Shown piece by piece: positions 18,000 through 25,724 of a stretch of 64,000 nt of DNA. Under the pieces are notes generated by a model that ran no database searches, was not told where the DNA came from, and saw only the letters and a list, made by a program, of their open reading frames with translations. The stretch lies in NCBI GenBank assembly GCA_963757115.1, contig CAVWQV010000005.1, positions 186,001-250,000 on the forward strand. The letters run 5' to 3'. A program made the translations under genes and the position numbers. Each line of letters starts with the position of its first letter. Position 1 is the first letter of the stretch. The DNA comes from CAVWQV01 sp963757115. Its GTDB lineage: Bacteria > Pseudomonadota > Alphaproteobacteria > Acetobacterales > Acetobacteraceae.

Positions 18000-19166
18000 T
18001 CACTCGCGGTTGAACTCGTCGTCGGTCTCGTCCACGGCGTCGTCCGGCGGCAACCTGTAGCGCGCCGCGCCGATTTCATCGAGCCGCTCGAAATCGGTAA
18101 AGCGTTGGGGCCGCATTCCGGCCATGAAGCGACCGCAGCCGTGGCTCCAAAGCTCGCCGAATGCGAACTCGGGCCGGTAGTCACCTGCCGGAAGGTGGTC
18201 GAGCGTCACGGTCGCGCGTGGGGAAATGAATACGCTCGCCGCGGACGCGCCGCTCGCATCCCGCATCTTCAACACCACGGGCTGGTCGCGCAGGTTCTGC
18301 ACCGCAATCGCCGCCCTGCCGGTACCCCGTCTGGCGAGGATCTCGTTGTTCGCGGGCGGCGGGCCTGCCTCGTAGATGCAGCGCGCCTTCATCGCCGCGG
18401 CCGCGTCGCCGGGCGCCACGCGATCGGCGTAGACAAAACCGTCGCGTCCGTCGGCCGTGCGTACTGCAACCATGCCGCCGGGGATCGGCTCAGGGGCCGT
18501 GACGAGCGACGTGAAAGGGGCGAGTTGGCCAGCGGGAAGGTAGCGGCTGTCCCCCGAACCGCGTCGCCAGAGGGTCGCCGCATCGCCCGCAGGGAGAACG
18601 TAGCCGTTGCTCGCCTCGCTGGTCGGCAAGGGTGGGGGTGCGGTCGGGAGCGCGGTCGGCGGAGACTGCGGCGTGGATGGCGCGGCAGCCGGCGGAGCGG
18701 CGCGCCCGAGGGACCGCGCGGCCGGCGGCGGCCGTGATCGCCCGAGGCCACCAAGGCCGATCGCCAGGGCGAGTAGCGCGACCGCGGCTCCACCTGCCCA
18801 GAGCCCGGCGGCCAAGCCAGTCGGCCGCGGCCATGGCATCGCCGGGATCTCGAGTTCGGCGGCCTCCTGCATCGGGTCGAGATCGTCCTCGATACCTTCG
18901 TCTCGTTCTGCTGCGTCCGGCTCGGCTAGCGGCCGGGCCGTGCGGTCGAGTGCCGCACGATCGTACGCCGCGCGGCGCCGAGGGTCGGCGAGCACGTCAT
19001 AGGCGGCGCGGACCCGCATGAACTGCGTCGCATCGCCAGTTCCGGGCACGTCCGGGTGCACACGGCGCGCCGCGGCACGGAATGCCGCCGCGATCGTCTC
19101 GCCCGACGCCTCAGGGTCGATGCCGAGGGTTCGGTAGTGTCCCTCCGGGTCGTCGTCGGCCACCAT
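18000..19166 (-). CDS. Membrane-anchored J-domain protein with SH3-like and C-terminal domains
   Basis: 388 residues. The N-terminal J-domain (about 8-70) has YRTLGIDPEASGETIAAAF and an intact HPD (RRVHPDVPG), so it can in principle stimulate a DnaK ATPase. An acidic linker (ERDEGIEDDLDP) leads to one membrane helix, GLWAGGAAVALLALAIGLGG, then a Pro/Ala-rich spacer. After that comes a segment like a bacterial SH3 domain (GYVLPAGDAATLWRR to VRTADGRDGFVYADRV), and a C-terminal part with PPANNEILARRGTGRAAIAV and HLPAGDYRPEFAFGELW that I do not recognise. The topology suggests a cytoplasmic J-domain tethered to an extracytoplasmic sensor-like part. No G/F or zinc-finger region is present, so it is not DnaJ itself. 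Confidence 0.75.
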   Translation of the reverse strand: MVADDDPEGHYRTLGIDPEASGETIAAAFRAAARRVHPDVPGTGDATQFMRVRAAYDVLADPRRRAAYDRAALDRTARPLAEPDAAERDEGIEDDLDPMQEAAELEIPAMPWPRPTGLAAGLWAGGAAVALLALAIGLGGLGRSRPPPAARSLGRAAPPAAAPSTPQSPPTALPTAPPPLPTSEASNGYVLPAGDAATLWRRGSGDSRYLPAGQLAPFTSLVTAPEPIPGGMVAVRTADGRDGFVYADRVAPGDAAAAMKARCIYEAGPPPANNEILARRGTGRAAIAVQNLRDQPVVLKMRDASGASAASVFISPRATVTLDHLPAGDYRPEFAFGELWSHGCGRFMAGMRPQRFTDFERLDEIGAARYRLPPDDAVDETDDEFNRE

Positions 19167-19470
19167 GGGGCGATCATATTGGTTCCCGCGGCATCCGTCT
19201 GGACCCCACGAAATCTGGCCTCCAACGAGGTTCGACGGGGCGAGGCCCGCCAGGTACGCTCGCCGAGCAAGGGGCGATCACAGGTATCCCCGGCGCCCAA
19301 TCATCGTGGCCGACGAGGCGACCTCGTGGTGCAGCCGCGCCGGCGTCGTGGTAGCCGAGACGTTGGAGCATCCGAAGATGCGCAGCCGTTCCTCGGATAG
19401 GTGAGTTGCCGGTCAGGAAGTCGTGGCCGCCTCTCCTGGCCCGGTAAACGGGATGCGAAGGGAGTGCAGG
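19167..19470. other. Divergent intergenic region
   Basis: 304 bp between the J-domain gene (minus) and the PrpF-like gene (plus). It must hold promoters for both. I see no tRNA, no clear terminator hairpin and no convincing small gene. A minus-strand reading (about 19300-19400) has ordinary-looking codons but no start, ribosome site or recognisable family. Confidence 0.5.
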
Positions 19471-20622
19471 ATGGTGGAGGCGACCCTGCCGGCCGTGTTT
19501 ATGCGAGGCGGCACCAGCAAGGCCATCATGTTCGACGGCCGGATGCTGCCGACTGATCGCGCTCAATGGGATGCGCTGTTCATGGCGGCGATGGGGACGC
19601 CCGACCCGTACGGCCGTCAGCTCGACGGCATGGGCGGCGGCGTTTCGTCGCTGTCCAAGGTTTGCGTCGTCGTCCCGTCCGACCGCGAGGATGCCGACGT
19701 GGACTACACCTTCGCTCAGGTGCAGGTGCGCGACCCGTGCGTCGATTATCGGGGCAATTGCGGCAACATGTCGTCGGCAGTGGGACCGTTCGCGGTGGAC
19801 CAGGGCCTGGTCTCCGCACAAGGCAAAGCGGCCACCGTGCGCATTTTCAACACCAACACCGGCAAGCTGATCCACGCCACCTTTCCGTTGGAGGGCGGCA
19901 AGGCCCAGTACAGCGGCGATCTTTCCATTCCCGGAGTAAGTGGCACCGGCGCGCCCGTCCGGCTCGATTTCATCGCTCCCGGCGGCGCCACGACCGGCCG
20001 GCTGCTGCCGACCGGCCGCGTGCTCGATCGGCTAGAGTTGCCGGACGCTCCGCCGATCGAGGCCTCCATGGTGGATGCCGCCAATGCCTGCGTGTTCGTC
20101 CGAGCGGGCGACCTCGGGCTCGGCGGGCGCGAACTGCCCGACGAGTTGGACGCGCGCCCGGATCTGCTCGGGCGGCTGAACGAGATACGGGTGCGGGCGT
20201 CGCTCGCGATGGGGATCGCGCGGTCGGAGGAGGAGGCGCGCGCAATTCGCATGGTCCCATTCGTCGGGATGGTCAGCGCCGCCGCCGACGCGCCGACCTT
20301 GTCCGGCTCGCCGATCCGCGCCGCCGAAATCGACCTTGCGGCGCGTGTCATCTCTAACGGCCAGCCCCACCGGGCGCTGCCGCTCACCATCGCGCTTTGC
20401 ACGGCGGTAGCGGCGCGCATCGACGGCAGCGTAGTCGCCTCCGTGCTGTCACCCGACGCGCCGCGGCGAGGGCGGCTGCGCCTCGGGATGCCGTCGGGCG
20501 TGCTCGCCGTCGAGGCCGAGGTGGAGCGGACAGCGGACGGCGCGTGGTTCGCGCACAGCGGCGCTTTCTATCGGACCGCGCGGCCGCTGTTCAGCGGCGC
20601 GGTGCACATTCCTTCCCGGTAG
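19471..20622 (+). CDS. PrpF-family isomerase (aconitate / oxalomesaconate type)
   Basis: Cytosolic isomerase of about 383 residues in the PrpF fold (related to diaminopimelate epimerase). The ATG at 19471 gives MVEATLPAVFMRGGTSKA; RGGTSKAIMFD is the signature start. DPYGRQLDGMGGGVSSLSK, VDYRGNCGNMSSAVGPFAV and FIAPGGATTGRLLPTG follow. The conserved Cys in NCGNM is present; the second cysteine/serine region reads NACVFVRAGDLG. PrpF members shift double bonds in trans-aconitate, 2-methylaconitate or 4-oxalomesaconate. The next gene encodes a TcuA-like tricarballylate dehydrogenase, so a tricarboxylate such as aconitate is the likeliest substrate. The frame is intact. Confidence 0.88.
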   Translation: MVEATLPAVFMRGGTSKAIMFDGRMLPTDRAQWDALFMAAMGTPDPYGRQLDGMGGGVSSLSKVCVVVPSDREDADVDYTFAQVQVRDPCVDYRGNCGNMSSAVGPFAVDQGLVSAQGKAATVRIFNTNTGKLIHATFPLEGGKAQYSGDLSIPGVSGTGAPVRLDFIAPGGATTGRLLPTGRVLDRLELPDAPPIEASMVDAANACVFVRAGDLGLGGRELPDELDARPDLLGRLNEIRVRASLAMGIARSEEEARAIRMVPFVGMVSAAADAPTLSGSPIRAAEIDLAARVISNGQPHRALPLTIALCTAVAARIDGSVVASVLSPDAPRRGRLRLGMPSGVLAVEAEVERTADGAWFAHSGAFYRTARPLFSGAVHIPSR

Positions 20623-20763
20623 CCTTGTCATGCGGCTAGGCCGCGCGCATCCGCAACGCCGTGCCGCGGCTCGAAACCCTGGGCCGGGGCGAGCTTCCCG
20701 CCCTGCTCTGCCACCTGCGCTAGCGGAGAGGCCACTCCAAGCAGACGATCCGGAGGACGTTCG

Positions 20764-22306
20764 ATGACAGGGTACGACGTGATTGTGGTGGGCGCCGGCA
20801 ACGCCGCGCTGGCCGCCGCTGTTTCGGCGAAGGAGAACGGCGCCGAGCGCGTCCTGGTGCTGGAGAAAGCGCCGCGCGAGATGCGTGGCGGCAACACGCA
20901 TTGGAGCGGCGGCGTGCTCCGCTTCGCGTTCGATGATCCGCGCGAGATCGGCCCGTTGCTGCCGGGCGTTGAGGACGAATACGAGGATTTCTACGGCGGC
21001 ATCCAGCCCTATACCCGGGACGACTTCCACGGCGACCTGATGCGCGTCACCTCGGGGCAGACCGACCCCGTGCTGTCGCGCGTGCTGGTCGGAAACTCCA
21101 AGGACACGGTGTTCTGGATGAACCGGGTCGGCCGCGTGTCGATGGAGCCGGCGATCACCCTGACCGGCGTGCGCCAGGGCAACCGCGTGGTGTGGGCGCG
21201 CGGTCTCGTGGTGCGGGCGGAGCATGAAGGCGTTGGCCTGTCGCGCAGCTGGTTTGCGACCGCCGAGCGAATGGGCATCGAAATCCGCTACGGCGCGAGC
21301 GCCGTCGCCTTGCTGCAGGACGAGCGCGGCGCGGTCTCCGCTGTGCGGGTGCGCGACGACGATGGGGTGACGGAAATTCCGGGGCGTGCCGTCGTGCTCG
21401 GCTGCGGCGGGTTCGAGGCCAACGTGCAGATGCGCACCCAGCACATCGGACCGCTGGTCGGTGCGGCCAAGGTGCGCGGCACCCCGCACAACCAGGGTGA
21501 CGGGCTGCGCATGGCGTTGGCGATCGGCGCGATGCCCTGGGGCCAATGGAGCGGCTGCCATGCCACCCCAATCTCCGCCGATTGGGGCAACTTCGCGCCG
21601 CGCGAGCTGACCGATCGCAGCAATCGGCTGAGCTATCTTTACGGCGTGATGATAAACCGCCGGGGCCGCCGCTTCGTCGACGAGGGCGAGGACGGTGCAA
21701 TGTTCACCTATGCGAAGTTCGGCCGCGCCATCCTGGCCGAGCCTGGCGCCAGGGCGTATCAGCTGTTCGATTCCCAGGTCGTGCATCTGCTGGAGCCGCG
21801 TTACGCGACCAGCGAGCCGCTCGTCGCCGACACGATTGAAGCGTTGATCGAGCAACTCGACATTGACGACAAGCCGCAGGCGCTGCGCACCTTGATGGAG
21901 TACAACGGCGCCGCCAAGCACGCGGCGGACGGGTTTGATCCGTCGCGCAAGGATGGGGTGAGCACGACCGGCCTCGCGCTCGAGAAAACCAATTGGGCGA
22001 TCAAGCTCGAGACGCCGCCGTTCTACGCCTACACGCGCCACGGGTGGCATCACCTTCACTTTCGGGGGTCTGAAGGTGGACGAGAACGCTCGCGTGATCG
22101 GCACCGACTGGCGGCCGATCCCCGGCCTGCTGGCGTGCGGGGAGATGATTGGCGGCCTGTTCTACGACAACTACCCGGCCGGCACCGGCCTCGTATCCGG
22201 TGCCACGTTCGGCCGCATCGCCGGACGCAATGCCGCGCAGCTCAACTCGAACAGCCGCGCGCTCAAGACGGACGAGGTGGAGGATGCGGCCCCGTCCGGC
22301 CAGTGA
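20764..22306 (+). CDS. TcuA-like FAD-dependent dehydrogenase (one frame switch)
   Basis: Flavoprotein of about 510 residues in the fumarate reductase/succinate dehydrogenase flavoprotein superfamily, closest by motif to FAD-dependent tricarballylate dehydrogenase. The FAD-binding start is DVIVVGAGNAALAAAVSA, with GGNTHWSGGVLRFAFDDP, VLGCGGFEANVQMRTQHIGP, YGVMINRRGRRFVDEGED and YNGAAKHAADGFDPSRKDGV. Near 22045 the frame changes from YAYTRHGWHHLH to ITFTFGGLKVDENARVI, then GMIGGLFYDNYPAGTG and SGATFGRIAGRNAA, giving the proper ending at 22306. The second-step partner TcuB and a transporter are not nearby. Together with PrpF this would convert tricarballylate to aconitate or a related acid. Confidence 0.85.
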
Positions 22307-22391
22307 CGCATGTCACTGCCCTAGCCACGATCCGAGCGCAGGTTTGGAGCAGCGCAATCAGATCGCGCTGCACGCTCAGGGGAGGAACGGG

Positions 22392-23653
22392 ATGCTGCCA
22401 CTCATCGGACTGGCCGCTTACGTCGTGCCGGAAATTATCCGGCTGATCGGCGGCGACAAGACCGGCACGCTTGCGACCAAGGTGAGTCAGGTGACTCAGG
22501 AAATCGTCGGCACAACGGACAAGTCGCAGGCGCGCGCAAAGATTGCCGACCCAGCTATCGCCGCGCAACTCCAGGGGCGCTTGGCGGAGGTCGCGCTTGA
22601 GGCGCAAAAGGCGCAGCTCCAGGCGGAGGCGGACCAGCGGCAAGCGGAACTCGACCAACTCAAGGCGACCCTTGGGGACACGCAAGGGGCGCGCGACCTG
22701 CTCGGCCGGCTTGCGGACAAGGAAAGCCCGTCGCGTGGGGCGCGCCCGTCGTGTCGGTGATCATCGGCGTGGGCTTCTTCCTGATCCTGGGGATGGCGAT
22801 CTTCGGAAGCAGCTACATCAAGGATACCAACAACAACATCGTTTATACGCTCGTCGGAACGATGGCGACCGCGTTCGCGACCATGATCTCGTTCTGGCTT
22901 GGCTCGTCCCAGGGCTCGCGCAACAAGGACGAGACGGTGCGGCAGATGCAGCTTACGCACGCGGTGCAGACGGCCGACCTGGTCGCAAGAGCACAGCAGT
23001 CGAACGCAGCGCCAGTAGACACGGCACCACCTGCTCCCGTCGCCGCGGAACCGCCTGTTCGAGCGACCCAGGGCGCCAACGTCGTGCCGCTTCCCGCCAC
23101 GCGTCCCAGCAACTTCATCCCCTGCTTGCACGAGGTCCTGCATCTCGAAGGCGCCTATTCCGACGATCCGCGCGACCCGGGCGGCCCGACCAACTTCGGC
23201 ATTACCCGTGCGGAACTGGCCGACGTCCGGCGGGTCGCCGTCAGCTCGCTGAGCGAAGCAGATATGAAGGCGCTAACCCTTGACGAGGCCGAGGCGATCT
23301 ATCGGTCGCGCTACTGGAACGTGATGCGCTGCGAGGACGTGCCGGCCGGGGTGGACTTGATGCTGTTCCACTTCGGGGTAAACGCCGGAACCAAAGCGAG
23401 CATCCACGTGCTCCAGCAGACGGTCGGGACGGACGTGGACGGCATCATCGGGCGGCAAACGATCGCTGCGGCGTGCCGGCTCGACGCCCGAGCGCTGATC
23501 CCGATGCTGGCGGACGCGCAGTTGGCGTACTACCGCACATTGAACAACTGGAGTACTTACAGCAACGGCTGGACCAATCGCGTCAAACAGGCCAAGGACG
23601 CCGCACTCGGGATGGTAACGCCGTCAGCAACAGTGCTGCCGTTCGCGGCGTGA
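22392..23653 (+). CDS. Holin (GTA 3TM type) fused to a GH108-type lysozyme (one frame switch)
   Basis: Two reading frames join into one gene of about 420 residues. The first (from ATG 22392) has the cytosolic half of the holin-of-3TMs family used by gene-transfer agents: MLPLIGLAAYVVPEIIRLIG, then a charged coiled-coil (AEVALEAQKAQLQAEAD). The second continues with APVVSVIIGVGFFLILGMAI and MATAFATMISFWLGSSQGSR, the two holin C-terminal helices. A linker of about 40 residues (Pro/Ala-rich) follows, then a GH108 lysozyme (about FIPCLHEVLHLEGAYSDDP, with the catalytic Glu in HLEG and GGPTNFGITRAEL) plus a peptidoglycan-binding end. Restoring one C near 22728 repairs the frame. No other phage or GTA gene is near. 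Confidence 0.8.
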
Positions 23654-23660
23654 AGGGCGA

Positions 23661-23685
23661 GTGGCGCGGGTGCCGTCCGCGCCAC
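23661..23685. terminator. Bidirectional terminator hairpin
   Basis: Perfect 9-bp stem GTGGCGCGG / CCGCGCCAC with a 7-base loop, placed between the convergent holin-lysozyme gene (ends 23653) and response regulator gene (ends 23691). The plus-strand side is followed by CCTTATT, a short T-containing run. Placement and stem strength support a shared terminator. Confidence 0.65.
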
Positions 23686-23690
23686 CCTTA

Positions 23691-24293
23691 TTAACTGCGT
23701 GCCTGTTCCACCGCACGGCGGATGAGTGCCGCCGTCGAGGGCAGCTCGAGCTTGTTCCGCAATTGCGCAATGAGGCTCGCGGACGTCCGATAGCTCACGC
23801 CCAATCGTTCGGCGACGCGGGCGATGCTCAGCCCTTCAGCCAACAAATCGAGCACCTCGCGCTCACGCGGGGACAGCCGCGGCTCCCGGCGCAGACTGGA
23901 CAAGGCGACCTGCCTCGCGGCGACCGCGCCCAGATAGCGTTCCCCCGCCATCACCCGCTCGATCGCTTCTAGCAGCGCGTCGGGGTTGTCGGATTTCGTC
24001 ACATAGCCCATCGCCCCGGCGTCCATTGCGCGCGAAACGAAGCTCGGCTCCTCGTACATGCTGAACACGATCACGCGGCACGTCGGGTCTTCCGCCCGCA
24101 ACCGCCGCAGCACGTCGAGGCCGCTGCCATCGGGTAGGTTCAAGTCCAGCACGACGACGTCCGGGTGCTCGGCCGCGAATAGCCGTTCTCCCTCCGCACC
24201 GGTGCGCGCCTCGGTGATCGCCGACCTTTCTCCGAGCAGCAACCGGCAGGCATCGCCCACGATCGGGTGGTCCTCGATCAGCAGGGTACGCAC
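23691..24293 (-). CDS. LuxR/NarL-type response regulator
   Basis: 200 residues. Receiver domain: acidic pair in LLIEDHPIVGDACRLLL, phospho-Asp in VVVLDLNLPDGSGLDVL, and the conserved Lys in GYVTKSDNPDALLE. The C-terminal LuxR helix-turn-helix is LSPREREVLDLLAEGLS followed by VAERLGVSYRTSASLIAQ. It is the cognate partner of the histidine kinase whose coding region it overlaps by 16 bp. It probably activates or represses the divergent TonB-dependent receptor gene or another transport function. The regulated genes cannot be named from sequence. Confidence 0.93.
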   Translation of the reverse strand: MRTLLIEDHPIVGDACRLLLGERSAITEARTGAEGERLFAAEHPDVVVLDLNLPDGSGLDVLRRLRAEDPTCRVIVFSMYEEPSFVSRAMDAGAMGYVTKSDNPDALLEAIERVMAGERYLGAVAARQVALSSLRREPRLSPREREVLDLLAEGLSIARVAERLGVSYRTSASLIAQLRNKLELPSTAALIRRAVEQARS

Positions 24294-25612
24294 GCCGCCT
24301 CCTCCAGCGGGAGCCGGGCTTCAACCAGCGTCCCACCCTCCGGGGCACGTCGAGCGCTGAACGTCCCGCCGGCCTGGCGTACGCGCTCCGTCATGCCGAG
24401 CAACCCGTAGCCGCGCCGCGCCGCGCCCGGCACGGTGCCCTCCGGGAGGCCGCGCCCGTCGTCGCGGACCTGAAGATGCAGAGCGCCCGACCCCGTTGCG
24501 AGTGCGACGAGGACACGCCGGGCCTCGGCGTGTCGAGCCGAATTGGTCAAGGCTTCCTGCACCACGCGGAACACCGTCAACGCCAAGCCGGGGTCGGGTT
24601 CCGGTGGGCTATCCGGCATATCCAGCGTCCAGACGACCTCCGGCAATCGCGCGCGCCACGAGGCCACCAGCGCGCGCAGCGCTTCGGCTAGCCCCATTTC
24701 GTCGAGAACCATGGGACGCATTCGCGCCAGCATCCGGCTGTTGATCCGCTGCAATCCGTCCGCGTGCATGGCGAGCGAGCGGGCGCGAGCTGGTATGCCG
24801 GCAGGCTTGCCCTCCGCCGACCAGCGGAGAATGCAGGCGGCATCCGCGCGCATCCCAAACAACAGCGGCCCGATCTCGTCGTGCAACTCGCGCGCGAGCT
24901 CCCTCCGTTCCGCTTCCTGCGCCGACATGAGCCGTTCGATCAGGTGCCGGTTGTCGGCCGTCGCCTCGGCCAGCGCGCGCGAGAGGCTGTTGAACTGCGC
25001 GCCGACGCGCCGGAGCTCCGCCGTTTCAATGGAGGGGACCGAGACCGCCTCGCCGCGCTCAAGGTGGTCGAACGCGGCGGCGAGCTGGCGCAAAGGGCGC
25101 AGCCCGCGCGAGACGGCAACGCCGATAAGCACGATGGTAGCGGCCCAGATCGTGACCAGCAGCACCGCCAAGGTAACCAGCTCGCCGAGAATCTCGTCGA
25201 TCTCGTCGTACGGATTGGACCGCATGATGATCGTACCGAGCAGGCGGCCGTCGATTGTCACGGGAAATGTTTGCGCAACCGGCGTCGGCGCGAGCGCGCG
25301 CGCAAGCAGGCCGTGCGGCTTCCTTTCGGACACATCACTGAAAGCGAACGTGACATGGCGCACGCGCGGCAGGTCGGCGATCAGTGCCTTATAGGCGATG
25401 TCGATGTCGGGCGATTGCCGAACATCGTGCAGCGCATCGAGCAGTAGCTGTTCGCCGAGCCGCATGCCGGATTGCACCTCGGCCTGCACGCGCCCGCGTG
25501 CCCCGGCGACAATGAGCACAATGGTTGCGACCAGCCCGGCAAGCAGGATCGCGGTCGGGATCAGGATCAGCCGCACCCGCAAGGAGGAGAGGTCGGCCTT
25601 CGGCAGCCGCAT
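24278..25612 (-). CDS. HisKA_3-type sensor histidine kinase (UhpB/NarX class)
   Basis: About 444 residues, inner membrane. The first helix is LILIPTAILLAGLVATIVLIV, followed by a periplasmic sensor segment of about 110 residues, a second helix LAVLLVTIWAATIVLIGVAV and a HAMP linker (SRGLRPLRQLAAAFDHLERG). The HisKA_3 dimerisation domain contains the phospho-His in ERRELARELHDEIGPLLFG. The ATPase domain has FRVVQEALTNSARHAEARR, DDGRGLPEG and GYGLLGMTERVRQAGG. I take the ATG at 25612; a GTG at 25669 would add 19 residues. It forms a two-component system with the overlapping response regulator and is divergent from a TonB-dependent receptor, 112 bp apart. Confidence 0.92.
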   Translation of the reverse strand: MRLPKADLSSLRVRLILIPTAILLAGLVATIVLIVAGARGRVQAEVQSGMRLGEQLLLDALHDVRQSPDIDIAYKALIADLPRVRHVTFAFSDVSERKPHGLLARALAPTPVAQTFPVTIDGRLLGTIIMRSNPYDEIDEILGELVTLAVLLVTIWAATIVLIGVAVSRGLRPLRQLAAAFDHLERGEAVSVPSIETAELRRVGAQFNSLSRALAEATADNRHLIERLMSAQEAERRELARELHDEIGPLLFGMRADAACILRWSAEGKPAGIPARARSLAMHADGLQRINSRMLARMRPMVLDEMGLAEALRALVASWRARLPEVVWTLDMPDSPPEPDPGLALTVFRVVQEALTNSARHAEARRVLVALATGSGALHLQVRDDGRGLPEGTVPGAARRGYGLLGMTERVRQAGGTFSARRAPEGGTLVEARLPLEEAACVPC

Positions 25613-25724
25613 CGTCGTGATCTTCTGCAAAAAGTGCTGGTCCGCCCGCAAACAGTCGCGTTGACCCACCGGATGATCGTTCCTTTAGTGCCGTCGGCGC
25701 AAGGGCGCCCACCGGGGAAACGAC

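Noticed and set aside
20449..22104. Long minus-strand open frame (551 codons) opposite the TcuA-like gene
   Set aside because: It is antisense to a gene with clear flavoprotein motifs, has no recognisable domain, and arises from the high GC content.
22392..23653. Prophage or complete gene-transfer-agent cluster
   Set aside because: Only the holin-lysozyme gene is present; capsid, portal, terminase, tail and integrase genes are absent on both sides.
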